In this document: positions 1 through 11,181 of the stretch, in pieces
Layout: each line of letters opens with the position of its first letter
Position numbering within the stretch: position 1 is the stretch's first letter
NCBI RefSeq assembly: GCF_020360975.1
Contig: NW_025408680.1
Coordinates: 992,001 to 1,056,000, forward strand
DNA from: Hirsutella rhossiliensis
Taxonomy: Eukaryota; Ascomycota; Sordariomycetes; Hypocreales; Ophiocordycipitaceae
Direction of reading: 5' to 3'
DNA: 64,000 bases
The notes under the pieces: generated by a model
What the model was told of the DNA's origin: nothing
Databases searched by the model: none
What the model saw: only the letters and a program-made list of their open reading frames with translations
Translations under genes and position numbers: made by a program

Positions 1-1587
1 TGAGGACCTGACCAATCTCTTTGGTATCCCGTCGAAGGCGCCAATGCGTATGAAAATGTTGTGGCCGGAGTGGCAGATCTTCCTCTATGAGCGGCTGTAA
101 TGTGTGCGCACAAGGGAGACCGTGAGACTTGGTGAAGCTGCCTGTGCAAGCAGGGATGTCTTTCTCGTTGAGGCGCTTGTGTTGCTTTGCAACCTGTCGC
201 AAGGCTTCGTGTGATACCCAGCCACGTACCGTGCTATATACGGTTCCAGAGAGCTCAATTGGCATCCGTATATGCTGCCTGGCTTGGTTGGCTTGTAGCT
301 CGGCCAGTTGGTTGAGAAGAGCTTGCTTGATTGCCCTCGTTGCTTCGAAGAGGTCTAGTGTTGACTTCTTAAGGTGGCTCTTCAATAATGCGTGGATGCC
401 TTCCACCCGGGAAGTAGCCACATTGCCGAAATGAGCATATTGATCAACCCAGGCCTTGACGAGCTTTTCCTTATACGGGTCCAACCAGGTTTCCGTATGT
501 AGCTAACCTCCTTGACGTATCGTGGTACAAAGCGCTTCTCAGCTCTTCAACTTGTTGATCGAATGTCTCCTCATCTCTCGAGCTCACGATTGAGTGCCAA
601 TACCCAAAGAACTCAACCCATTTCTCATCACTGTTAGAGTTCTCATCCTCACGGTCGAATGCTGGTTTGCAATAGCTAAGCACCGCCTTGTTCGCATGCC
701 AGATGCAGAGCAGAGACCTTGACGCAGGAAAGCACCGGGAAATTGCGTTCATGCAGGCAAGGCAACGATCTGTAAGGATAACGGATGGCTGGCGAATGTC
801 ATATAACTCGTATATCGATTGAGTTGGTCCAGTGCCCAGATGTAGTCATCTTCATCTTCACCACTGAGAAAGGCAAAGGCAATACAGAATGACCGTTGGC
901 AGGCATCAACGCCGATCATATCGAGCAGTGGCATCTTATATTTGTTCGTCTTGTATGTGCAGTCTAGAAGTAGTAATTCTGGGTATGCGTTGAGGTATTC
1001 TAGTGACGCCGGGTGTGCGAATAAGACCGCTGTGACTCGGCCGTCATGGTCAAGCTGTATGCGGGTTTGGAACCCTCGTTGTCAAGCTCATTGGCAAGGG
1101 CATGCATTGTGCTCTGCCCAGCAAGAAGCTCTCGTCTGCGCTGTGCGATACAGTTATATATGTCTTGCTGTGTCGCTCCTTGAGCAGTCTGAGAGCTCTG
1201 GCGCATATATGTCCGGATATCCTTTGGTGCTATGCCGGCGCTTGCGAGGTTCCCAATAGCTGACTGGTCAGTTGAGGAGAGGCACGATGAGCTGGATGTG
1301 CTGTAATGTGCAGACTGGGCTCATGGTTGTGGACCGACTTCTCCTCGCCTGGGCGATGCCTGATATACCAGTACGACTTATCAAGGCTCTCTCGCATTGA
1401 TGGAAAACTGGCATCCAGTGATACGGGAGCTTGTAGACCGTTGCCGTTCAGCTGGCTTCTGGTCCTTGCTTGTATGAGCCCCTGGTCTACCTCCACGATC
1501 ACAGGCAAATGTGACTGTGCGTCTTCCGACCGCGGGTCTCTCGTGGACTTGCCTGTGGTGAAGGCATAGCCTCTTGGAGCTGCCCAC
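1..1587 (-). pseudogene. MULE (Mutator-like) transposase with FAR1-type N-terminus, frameshifted, runs off window start
   Basis: Read on the minus strand, pieces in several frames line up as one fungal MULE transposase. The N-terminal part (about 1587-1310) has a FAR1-like zinc-binding stretch (ACDRGG, SSRITGCQFS, then YWYIRHRPGEEKSVHNHEPS). The middle (about 1250-750) has the MULE DDE core (LLDCTYKTNKYKMPLLDMIG, GFAFL-like CIAFAFLSGEDEDDYIWAL, then PSVILTDRCLACMNAISRCF and WHANKAV). The C-terminal part (below about 150) has a SWIM-like finger, CTGSFTKSHGLPCAHTL. The frame changes near 1440-1510, 1000-1070, 780-750 and 500-470, so it is not translatable as one protein. It is not RIP-mutated and ends beyond position 1. 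Such enzymes cut and move Mutator-type DNA transposons. Identification rests on motif recognition; the order of domains makes it strong. Confidence 0.85.
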
Positions 1588-1843
1588 GCATTAATTGAGA
1601 CAAGAAGGGACTCTCGCGAGTCGAATTGACCTCAGGAGGAAGGCAATCGTCAGGGAATTCAGTAAGCTCCATATTGGCCTACTCTGCGTAAGGGCGGCGG
1701 ATAAATTGGGCCGCAATGGCGGCGCGCTGACCTCCGTGGATATGGTCGTGATATGCTTGCCACAGTACGGAGGGCGAGAGAAAGGAGAGACAGGTCGGGG
1801 CCGGAGGCGGGCCCGACTATCTTCCGGCTGGGCTTACAAAACA

Positions 1844-1888
1844 GGCGCGGACGTCCGCGCCGACTTTAAAGGCGCGGACCCCCGCGCC
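1844..1888. repeat. Pair of 18-bp palindromes
   Basis: 1844-1861 (GGCGCGGACGTCCGCGCC) is a perfect 18-bp palindrome. 1871-1888 is the same sequence with two changes in the centre. The two are separated by GACTTTAAA. They could be subterminal binding sites of the adjacent MULE or extruded hairpins; function is unknown. Confidence 0.8.
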
Positions 1889-1915
1889 TCTATTGGCTCC
1901 CCCCGTGTCATGGCC

Positions 1916-1957
1916 ATCCGTTGGTCGGGTCGTAACATCCGTTGGTCGGGTCGTAAC
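1916..1957. repeat. 21-bp perfect tandem duplication
   Basis: Two identical head-to-tail 21-bp copies, 1916-1936 and 1937-1957, beginning ATCCGTTGGTCGG. They sit about 30 bp from the palindrome pair. Confidence 0.9.
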
Positions 1958-2088
1958 AGCGTGTAGAGGAGCGAATACCACGCTATGTCGCGATAGCCAT
2001 TTAGGCCCTATTTCTCGTCGGTCATAAACTTCGTCTATAGCCGGCTAAGGAAGAAGTAAAAGGACTCCGGCTTGCCGTCCTAAGTCGG

Positions 2089-2523
2089 CTAAGGGAGCGG
2101 CTTCCTCGTCGGTAGTGTCGCCGCCGCAACCGGCGTTGCGGAGGCCGTAGGGGTCAAAGCCGGTCTCGCAGACGGCTCCCCTAGTGCAGCGAGAACCTCG
2201 TCCTTCTCGCTAGCCGTCGCGCTTCTAATCGCTTCTAGGATGGCTGCGATACTTCCTATCCGTCCGGGGAGGGGCGGAGTGCTTCCTCGAGGGGGAGGCG
2301 CCCTCTCCGGAGAGACATCTATTAGATCTATTAATTGATAGCTTATACTGTTACGGAGTAGGCAGAGGCGTGCGCGCAGGTGCCGTCCGTAGGATGATAT
2401 TAACAAGCTATGCAGAGCTCTTCTGTGCGCGGCTGGCCCGCCCCTATACTTGCGGGATCCGGCCCTCCGCACGTGACTACACGGCTTAGGCCGCGGCCCA
2501 AGCCCATCACCCACAATAGTCAA
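2089..2523 (-). pseudogene. GC-rich gag-like N-terminal remnant
   Basis: An open frame on the minus strand contains the segment PPPRGSTPPLPGRIGS, IAAILEAIRSATASEKDEVL and then an Ala/Pro/Thr-rich tail. I read this as resembling the N-terminus of fungal LTR-retrotransposon Gag proteins (a Pro-rich leader followed by a short helix), but this is resemblance only. No ATG sits in frame directly before the recognisable part, and the frame stops before any nucleocapsid motif. It abuts the truncated end of Copia-A at about 2530 and is much less RIP-mutated than that element. It may be the fragment of another retroelement or a chance open frame. Confidence 0.35.
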
Positions 2524-3523
2524 AGACTCTTATACTAGGTAGTCTTTCTAGGCCTAGAAAAACTAGTCCTTAAAGGGGTGTTTTTCTAGCTACTTTTAGT
2601 TTACTAGTAGGTCTAGGAGGTCTCTTTTATATACCTTCCTTACTAATAGAGGCTTAAAAAGCCGGCCTACTATAAATGCTCCGTAGGAACCGTTTTCTAT
2701 AAGCGTTAGATAGAAGTTAGAAAAACAATTAAAATATAAGAGAGGTTAGTCTTCTTTAGTAACCGTATTAGGCCCTATACCTCCTTTGCTTCTTAAAGTA
2801 AGGATAAAAAGGTAGCTAGGTAATCCTTTAAGAGAGGTGCCTTTCCTACCTCCTTAAGGGTCGAGATAAGAAGACTAATAGAAAAAGCTGCTTTTAGATC
2901 TTCTTATTATATAGGAGGAGGCGTAGGGAGGTAAGCGTATTCTAGCTCTACCGCTTTCCTATAGTCTCCTTCTTTATTTAGATTATTTAATCTAGTAGCT
3001 TCCTCCTCTTCTTCTTCTTTAAAGTTAGCGTTATCTTTAACTACTTTAACGTTAGTTTCTTCTTTTATTTCCTTATCTAAGACCTCTTTTTAAGACTATT
3101 AAGACGAGGGGATTTAGATCTTTTAAATTAGCTAACGTTATAAGAGTAAGAGGGGCTATTAATGCCTCTTTCTATTAAAGAAGCTAGATTTATCGAAAAT
3201 TATATCCTTAGTTAAAATAACCTTTTATAAAAAAGGAATCTAGATCTAGAAGATATTTATAGAATTATAACTAATAAGGTAACTAATAAAGGCTCTAGTA
3301 TTAAACTTTCTTTTCTTCTTCTTTTTTAGCTATATATCGGTAGTTATAGTATATACCTTATAGCTATAAGTATAAAGGTAGGCTAGTAAGGCCCTCTTCT
3401 TTATAAAGAGCTTTAAGGGGGATTTCTAGTTTATTCCTTAGGTCTTATAAAGGGCCTCTAAGTCTATATAGTCCCTTAGGGCCCGGTTCTAAAAGTAATA
3501 GGTAGTCTTAACGACTTCCTTTT

Positions 3524-4091
3524 TATAAGGAACGGTGTTCCTACTATAAATAAAGCAGCTATAATATACTCTCCCGATTATATAAGCTAATAAGTAGTAT
3601 ATTAATTATAGACAAAATCTTACCCTATAGAGCAACAATCGCTCGTTATTTTGCATGTTATTATATATTAAACGGGTTGCCGGTTATCGTATAATCGGGA
3701 ATCGAAGGAATAGAGCTAGCTTAGAATGCTAGCTAAGACCTCTTAAGAACACCGGCACGACCAACCTCCTTTAAACACGAATATTAGTGGAACCAAGACA
3801 CTTCTAGATTCACTCGAGGTATCACGGAACTCCCTAGTCTCAGGGCTATACGGCAGCCTAAATCCGGTCCCGAAAGGTTCTTCCGTTTACCTATAATTGT
3901 CTATATAAGACAGCATGTCCGCTGGTAGATAGATAGAGAATCATTAACTTAAACACCTCTTCTACATACTAATACACTACTAATAAATTCCGTTGAAAAT
4001 CCTACCTTATACTCCTTCTTCCCCTCTATCACGTAGTCTTACGTGATTCCTTAATTTCCTAAAATTCCGCTTTTGCTTATATACCTTAAGA
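3524..4091 (+). mobile_element. 568-bp solo LTR, little-mutated copy (family S)
   Basis: Copy B of the host element lacks this block, so it is an insertion. It runs from TATAAGG to CCTTAAGA and is flanked by the 5-bp duplication CTTTT (3519-3523 and 4092-4096). Two more copies lie at 28840-29407 (exactly 568 bp, inverted) and 44714-45321 (608 bp, inverted). It has no coding sequence, as expected for a solo LTR left by LTR-LTR recombination. This copy still has many CpA/TpG sites (for example around 3740-3900), unlike its surroundings. Confidence 0.88.
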
Positions 4092-6647
4092 CTTTTAAAG
4101 GTTATAGGGAAGCCTTATAGTAAGTCTTATTATATAGGCCCTTTCTATTATAGTACCCCTTAATCTTTCTACCTCTTTATTCTAGGCCTAGGTATTCGGT
4201 GCTAATAGGAGGGGTAAAATGCCCCTTTTTTAAAGCTAATTTAAGATATCCTTTATAGATAGCTCTCCGTTAAACTATATCTTCTTTACCTTATAGTTAA
4301 AGTAGGATTTTATTTAGTTAACGAAGTCTTAGAGGGTAGACTAGTTATACTTACTTAGGTAGGTCCGTAAGAAAAAGGGGAAAACTATCCTTAAAAAAGC
4401 GTCTATAAATATATTACCCTAATAAAGCTTTCTTAGTCCTTAAAGATATCGGTCTAGTCGACTTAAATTTCCTTATATAGCTAGCCTAGCTATAAAGGGG
4501 TTCGTTTAGAAATTCGTCCCTTAGTCTTTCCTTAGCTATAATATTTATATTCGATAGTCTTTAGGCCCTTAATTCGAACGCCTTATTATTATCCTAGCTT
4601 ATATAAAGCTAGGGGGCCTAGGTACCTAGGTTATATATACTAAAGAAGACCGTCTCCTTAAGCTACTAAAAGAGGGTCTTTTATAGTAGACCTATTCCTC
4701 TTAGTAGGGAAAGCTAACTTCTTAAAAGATTCCTTCTTAAGGATAGGTCGGAATTCGAGAATAAATTAACTGAATTTCTCCTTTATAAGCTTAATCGTTT
4801 AATTCTTCTAGACTAGCCTTATAGGCTTAAACGTTATATCCTAGAAGATTCCTTCCTCTTAAAGAAAGTAGAAGGAAATTAAGCTCGTTAAAAATCTAGG
4901 GTAAAAAGCTACCCTTTTTTACCGTAGAATTTATATAGTCCCGTTAAGTAATTTTATCTTAAATTCACCCTTCTATACCCCTCTATCTATATAGTTAATT
5001 CCCCGGTAATAAGGTATTCCCTCTATATATTCTTAAAGGACCGGAATCGTAAGAGGGTATTATATATATCGAGGGAAGCACTAGAGTTAAGGATAGCTAA
5101 TTTTCGTAGGGGATAATCGGAGGGCTCTAATAGTTAGTCTTAGCCTTATTAATCTATAAGGAAGATAAAGGCCGGATTTACTATACTAATAATTTTTCCT
5201 TAAATTTATTATTAAAATAAAGGTAGCGGCGTTATTAGTTACTATTTCTTAGTAACCCGAATCTTATTTATCTTCTTCTATAACGAGGGGTCCTCTTTAA
5301 GAGACTATTATACTATTTCTTATAGCCTCTTTAAAGGGTTAACTCCTTTAGGTCGGTTTTCCTCGAAGACCTACTAGTATTATAATAACCGACAGCCTAA
5401 GGATTTATAGGCTAGGCAGCTATTTCGTCTAGTCTTTCTTTTCTTTAAGGAATCCTCGTCCTAGTCTAGAAGGTCTACTTAAAAACCCCCCCTTTTTACC
5501 CCTTATTTTAATTTTAACGAAGTTCGATTTCGACTAGTTCCTTAATTTTTTAACTAACGGACTAAAAGGTCTATTAAGGGACTAGTCGGGCCGGACGGAC
5601 TAATATAGCCGGGGCCGGGCCCGGAGTAAGATACGTAACTAGGGCTAGGACTAGGGCAGCCGTTAAAGATAGGGTTAAGGCTCTTAAGGGAAGAGGAGCC
5701 GGAGGGGTAGCAGCCGCAGCAGTAGTAGCGGGGGCCGCAGCAATAGGGGCTATAGCAGCTATAAGGGCAATAGGTCGAGCTATCTAGGTCGAGTGCTAGC
5801 TACAAAGGAATAAGACTACTTATTATTATACTCTAATAGCTTCTTCGTTTAGTTCCTAGCTAGCTTCTTAAAAGATAGTTAAGTAACCGTTATTAATAGG
5901 CTTTATTAGTAGTAATATAACCTATAGCTACTAGCCGGAAAGAGCTTCTATTAAGAAGTATTAGTTAGCTTCCTTAAGGATTTCTTCTTACTTAGCTAGC
6001 TACGAAGAAGCTAGTAGGTTCCTAGTAGAAAAGACTCCTAGGTATACTATATAAGTCTTCCTAATATAGTTAGTTATATAGCTCCTTAAGGGAGGTATTA
6101 AAGTTTCGAGCTTTAAAAGCTACTACCTAAGAGTCTCTTCTTCTTAAAGAGAGATTAGCTTTATAGTACTAACGGATTCCGTTATCGCCGTACGTATAGT
6201 AGTTAGTAGCTTTATCTTATAGAGATATTCCTTCCGGTAACTCCTATAGTTACCTAAGGTAGTAGAAAAAGCTCTTTACTATATAGAGGTTAGCTCGGAG
6301 AAGAGGGAAGCTCCCTCTATAAATTCCGTTGCCCTAGGATAAAGAGAGGGCTTAAGAGGGTCCTACTTATTAAAGAAGACTAAATTATAGATAGTTCTAT
6401 CTATACGAGCCCGTAGCTCCTTTACCTACTTATCTTAATCTTAGGGCTCTATAAGAATCGTCCTACGGACTATAGGGGCGGCAGAGGAATTATTTTTTAA
6501 TATTATTATAGGAGAGGGGGCAGAAAAGTCGGTTAAAAATCGGCTTTTCTAGTAAGAGGGGTAAAAGGAAGCTATAAGGGATATAAGAAAGGTGCCTTTT
6601 ATAGTAGCCGGAAGGTATAGGAATTCTATTTCTCCTAGGCTTATAAC

Positions 6648-7086
6648 TCTCGCGAAGAGAGATACGAGAAGTATATAAAAATACACGAAGGTGAAATTAG
6701 AAGTTAGGGGTCGGACAGGCAGGGCAGAGATATTTATTTTGCCTTAATTGTCCTTCTTTCCTCTATCCAACGCCCCTCTTTATACCCGTCTAGTATCTCA
6801 ACTAACAAAGAAGATCCTGCTTAAAGAAGCCACTAATGTCCTCTCAACTACCGAGCTTTTTGCCGGGTTTTCCCCTCCTTTCCAGCCGTTGCCGGCACAT
6901 CCGTCTTATCTCTCGCCACTCTATAGGAAGCCATCGCTACTTCTGCTTCCCCTTATGCCCCCACCCTCCTTTCTGCACCTCCTTTCAGCTCCTTCCTTCC
7001 TCTATACCGGGTGTTTTCAGCTTCCTAGGTCCCTCGTGCCAAGGGAGATCTCCGAGAACTGCGAAATCAGGCCACGCTTCGCGACA
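6648..7086 (-). repeat. Copia 5' LTR of copy A (439 bp, not RIPed)
   Basis: On the minus strand it starts TGTCGCGAAG and ends CTTCGCGAGA, giving imperfect inverted termini with the canonical TG start. Full copies are 485 bp (16918, 29487, 35296, 53783). This one lacks 46 bp near 6730. CpA/TpG are intact here, in contrast to all other copies, so it shows the family's unmutated sequence. Two overlapping long open frames in it are not genes. Confidence 0.9.
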
Positions 7087-7611
7087 ATATACGCTTTATA
7101 GCGCGGCTAGACCGCCGCCGGCGGGCAAGGCTTAATTTAACGAAATAACGTATCTTTAAGTCTTAAGCTCTATATATATATATAACGTAAGCAGCCTGCC
7201 TATATACAAATAGCTTTACTTTATAACGTATGCGTTAAAGAGTCTACTACGTAGGCGCGGGGAATATACGCACCTAATTATGCGGTATCGGCGCTGCGCC
7301 TTAATAAGCCACACTACCCTACTTATTTTATATGCTCCCTATCCATACGTGTATGCCCTCTAGTCAGGGCCCTTTTATAACCACAAGATGCCCCCCAGCC
7401 CCGTGCTTTTCTCTAAAAAGGTCACTCCAGCCAGTAGTTAAAATCAACCAGCCATCGACCGTGGTCAAGCACTTTAGGCGAGTAACAGAACTAGTGCCTT
7501 ATCCAACCAGTTACAGAACATACTTAAGTATTATACTCTAGGTTAAAACTTATGTCCTCCTAAACGGAAACGAAGAGAATCAAATGCTTTATCTGCCAAG
7601 ACACGATTAAC
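7087..7611. other. Intergenic, no feature recognised
   Basis: This stretch between the Copia-A LTR and the 3' end of the Cys-repeat gene is AT-rich in part and mildly RIP-like up to about 7330, then normal. No gene, RNA or repeat termini were recognised. The 3' untranslated region and polyadenylation site of the neighbouring gene should lie in 7450-7611. Confidence 0.5.
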
Positions 7612-9380
7612 TTAGTCATCGGTCCTAAACACGCCCGAGTTCGACTGATTATCTTCGCCAGCCACTATTTTCTTCTTCTCATCAGCGTCAGCTACTGAGT
7701 TGCCAACTTGACCAAGATCCACGCTGGGTTGTTTGCCACCGTGTGTAGTGGCTGAGCCGGCCGAGCTCGGGCTGTTGTTAGCTGCCTCGTTCTCCTTTTC
7801 ATCCGTATTAGCTGCTACCTGGTTAGTATCCCCACTGCTGTAATCTATCGAGCTTGTTTTTTGATGATAGTTTCTAAATCTTGAGTCGTCGCTCTCGATG
7901 TTGTGGCCAAGTCCAGATTCCGAGGTCAAACTGCTACCACCAGCTCTCCACCCGTGTATGTCGTCCAGACTAAGCGAGGTTGAGTCATCGAGTAGCTTAT
8001 CCGGCTTTGTGCCGGCAATTCCACCCGTCCTCTCGAGCAGATGTCGCTTAAATAAAAGACCCAATGCGTTGTTGGTTGTAATCTTTTTATTCTGGCGTAG
8101 TGAAGCTTTGAATGCGTCAAGCTTAGCTTGTGCTTCCTCCAATGCGGCTTCTCTCGTCATATTCTTGATGAGCATTGATCGGAGAATTGTGCCTGCAGTT
8201 ATATTCGCAGCTATCTCAAGCAAGGCTCCATGCACTCTGGACTGAGTGCTATTAGTGGTTGCCTCGATCAGCGGTCGTAGCGGAAGTCCACGCCTCTCCA
8301 AGCACTCAAACTTGTCCCGATACAATGAGGGAACACGGTAGCACCACTCAACAGTTCCCAGGCATCTCTCCTCACTTAAAGTGGCGTCTGAGCAACTCTT
8401 CTCGCTTGGTAATAGTACTGGCGCTTTCTTTCGTTGACCTAGACACAACTGCTTGGATCCATATCTTTCTTCATTCATGTCGCACCATGTCTCCGTTCCA
8501 ACACATCTCTCTACCTTTATTGTGTGGTGACAACCTGGAGAGTTGGGGTTTTGCCATGGAGCCTTTTTCCGTGACTGGAAGCATTCCTTCCGTATCGAAA
8601 GGTCGGTAATTCTACCACAGGTTGCCTCTGTTCCTTCAACGTCCTCGAAATGTTTGGGGCCACCTGGATTAGTCGGCTTCCATTCCGAAATCGTCTTGGG
8701 GCGTGGTTGGCGGCTGAGAAAGCAGTGTTTTTGGCTGATGTAGTTCCTTTGTTTAAAGAACAAGGAACATAAAACATCAGTTCCGAAGCACTTCTCAACT
8801 GGATCTCGGCAGCCCCCTCCTAGTTGCCATGGTCGAAACGGAGGCGATTGTCGGAAGTTCAAACACGTCTCAGTAGATCCGTACAATGCAATTACATCAG
8901 GTAATCTGCAAAAAGAAACTGTGCCGAGGCATACTTCGCTGTTGGCCTTTTGGCATTCCTCGGTGCAAAAGCCGGGAGGGTGCTCGGCCATGCTGCACTC
9001 TTTCAAGAAGGATGGGAACTGTCTCGATCTTACGCATTGCAACCGTACAACCAGATCCGCACTGTTAGCACAAGATGCTTCCGTTCCCAAGTGACTTTCG
9101 GTAGCATCCTCTCCAGAGGGTGAATCTGAGTTTGGTCGAAACCATGGCCGCTTTAGCTCCTCTCGCCGAAGCAGATGGCCAGTCGACTCGCATGCAAGGA
9201 TATTCTCGCCCCGAGGAGCTAGGGAGGTTTCCTGGTCCTTGGGAGAGTAAGCAGTCTTCTCTGCGGTAGGTTTGATGAATCCAGCTATACCTGGCAAATG
9301 CGAGTGGCATCAGGGCTGCTAGCGGCGACTGTGGCGTGAAGGGTGAAGAAGTAAGGCAACAGAATCCAGATGGGAACCAT
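7612..9380 (-). CDS. Secreted protein with six four-cysteine repeats, one intron
   Basis: Predicted join 9380-9291 and 9231-7612, about 569 residues. The start ATG (9378-9380) opens a typical signal peptide (MVPIWILLPYFFTLHATVAA) in a frame that hits TAG just after the exon end; splicing out 9290-9232 restores the long frame. Mature residues about 60-350 form six repeats of about 45 residues with the pattern E-x-C-[LFV]-G-T-x3-C, then about 10-14 residues, C, then often R. The second and first cysteines are missing in repeats 1 and 4. The C-terminal 170 residues are Ser/Asn/Gly/Asp-rich and look disordered. I recognise no named family; a secreted effector or wall-associated protein is inference. 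It lies in a non-RIPed island between transposons, with normal codon use and no internal stop. Confidence 0.8.
9232..9290 (-). other. Predicted 59-nt intron of the Cys-repeat gene
   Basis: Donor GTATAG follows CAG. A branch-like CTTAC is at about 9250, and the acceptor is ACCAG before 9231. Joining keeps the frame from the signal peptide to the repeat region. An acceptor at CCCAAG (53-nt intron, 9290-9238) is also in frame and adds two residues. The donor is less usual than GTAAGT/GTATGT. Confidence 0.6.
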
Positions 9381-11160
9381 CCTGGCAAAATGATACTAAC
9401 AAAGTATAACAAATCGTCCTGAAATTCTGCCTCCAACAGCCCGGTAATCGATGTTAAAACTAATCGAATGCCGTGTTTCCAAGAGGAGGGGATAATAAAT
9501 GACCTAAAGAGCTAGGCATTGCCTTCAAATACGTTTGTGACCTTATAATCTTGTAAGCCAAATTGCGTGACTAATAACAGTGGCTATAGGGCTCTTTGAA
9601 TTTGAATTAATAATTAATAATGCGCACTTTCATTTTCTCAAGAGCCTCATGCATGGATCCCTGGACAATACGTCTTGCTGAATTACCTTACATATTAATT
9701 ACTATACGATTTTTCTTGAATAGAGTACCATAGAGGCTGAAAATTTTCAGTACTATGGCGAAGTGGGTTTCCTAAAAATGTTACTCGTAGCTTCGTATTA
9801 CAAAAAGGCCTGTTTTGATCATTCTGCGTAGCCACCCACTCTTAATAGAGACCCAATTAAAGTGAGGGATTATGCGCCACCGATCAGCGTAAGAATTTAG
9901 ACAATTCGGCATCGTGCGTGTACGCAGATCCTTAGATCCAATGAAAATTCGGTTGTGGAGAATTCCACTAAATATCCACCGAATCTCCACGATGCTCAGC
10001 TGCCAACTGAGCTCTTAACGCGTCCTTACTGCCAGTTTACCAGTTATTATTTAACGGTCGAAGCAGAGATCATAAAATTGTAATTTACTGCAAGCAAAGG
10101 GTAACCATTGCGGATATAGTCATTTATTTAGGGGATAAGTATTAACTACTCTCCCTGGCCACATTGGCTTTGCGCAGCAATCCCCCACTTCTACTTCGTA
10201 GTTGGCTCCAGTATGGTCGTCGATAAGGTCGATACGATACGATACTGTCAGAGGGAGCAGACTGACGGTCTAATCCGCACACGTATAAACTCCGGTGAAA
10301 GAGGCAGGTCAGACACAAGGACTTGAGTCAGGTATCGATACAGTAGAGGAACATTGCCCTAATCGGGATACACGGGAATTGGCACTGATTCAGGCCACCA
10401 CGGGTCCCAGATTGGTATCTATTCGTATAAATACCCCCTCAATGTCGCACAGATAGATAAAAAACATGCATCATCGTTTGGACTCAATTGTGCCTGCCCT
10501 TATCCTTCCGCCCGCGCTCTCAGCTTGCTGAGAGATACAATACGATGCTGATATCGACATTGCAAGAGCATATGTTCATGTATCCAAATTGAGCTACCTC
10601 CCGCTCCGTATCACTCCATTTTTCTTCCGGTGCTCCAAACATTCTACCTTCTCAGCAGTGACCCTCGTGGCGTTGTTGTCATACACTTTGGAGGCCGCCC
10701 TCGTGGCGGAGTCGGTTCAAATCTGGCCGGGGGGGAGGTCGAGACCGGCAGACTAGCCCATCCTGCCTTACCAAATGGGGCACACAGCCTCTAAGGACCT
10801 GGGTCATCCCTAGCGGAGGCGCTCCCGTTATTTTACCTCCGCCTCGAAGCACCCAACCCGTGTGGGCGATATGACAAGCATGCGACGATCTCGCCCGATG
10901 GTCGAAAAACTCTCGGGCCGCCTGCGCAACGCGTCAGCCACGCAACCAACACCTCAATAACGCCGCAAACTCTCAACGTCACCGTGTCCAACCCCTACGG
11001 TATACACCAACCACGATAGGCGACAAGATGCTCAACGTTGAAACACATATGCGCAGACAAGATAGTAGAATACGGGTTTTCGTCCCGGCCTTCGGCTATA
11101 GGGTTTTCCTATATTGGTAACGGATAGAGGCTCTAGGGCTACGGCCGGCTAGTGTAATAA
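9381..11160. other. Intergenic region without recognised gene
   Basis: It contains the promoter side of the Cys-repeat gene (9381 upward) and about 1.6 kb in which I see no convincing coding region, RNA gene or transposon terminus. A 69-codon minus-strand frame at 9781-9990 matches nothing I know. A short GATAC-type iteration occurs near 10230-10245. Composition is normal, not RIP-like. The part near 11085-11150 on the minus strand lies just beyond the hAT remnant and may be that element's 3' flank. Confidence 0.5.
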
Positions 11161-11181
11161 ACTACTACTACTACTACTACT
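11161..11181. repeat. (ACT)7 microsatellite
   Basis: Seven ACT units. On the minus strand they read as TAG repeats and supply the stop codon directly after the hAT remnant's last residues. Confidence 0.95.

Larger units (their letters stand above)
1588..2088. other. GC-rich non-coding stretch between MULE and gag-like remnant
   Basis: No convincing gene. The GC-rich part around 1790-1960 contains two near-identical palindromes and a 21-bp tandem repeat, listed separately. It lies just 5' of the MULE transposase start, so it could be the element's terminal or subterminal region, but no matching opposite terminus is inside the window. Confidence 0.5.
2530..7086 (-). mobile_element. Copia-A: 3'-truncated Ty1/Copia element
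   Basis: The sequence from about 2530 matches Copia-B from about 31755 onward to the element's 5' end, in the same minus orientation. Copia-A keeps the 5' LTR at 6648-7086, the gag region next to it, and the integrase-side part of pol. It lacks everything equivalent to 29487-31750 (reverse transcriptase, RNase H, 3' LTR). The internal part is strongly RIP-mutated, with TAA/TAG at former Gln codons. A 568-bp solo LTR is inserted at 3524-4091. Because the left end is missing, no target duplication can be read for the element. Confidence 0.85.

Noticed and set aside
6748..7135. Two overlapping open frames of about 100 codons as genes
   Set aside because: They lie inside the un-RIPed Copia LTR, whose other copies show no coding conservation.
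7332..7541. 69-codon plus-strand frame
   Set aside because: Intergenic chance frame beside the 3' end of the Cys-repeat gene; no motif.
7898..8745. Plus-strand frames inside the Cys-repeat gene
   Set aside because: Antisense shadows of the minus-strand coding exon, whose repeat pattern and signal peptide make it the real gene.
9781..9990. 69-codon minus-strand frame as a gene
   Set aside because: No recognisable motif, no upstream or downstream gene signals, and too short to support alone.
10685..10745. tRNA-like sequence with GGTTCAAATCT
   Set aside because: Only a partial B box; no A box at proper distance and no cloverleaf pairing.
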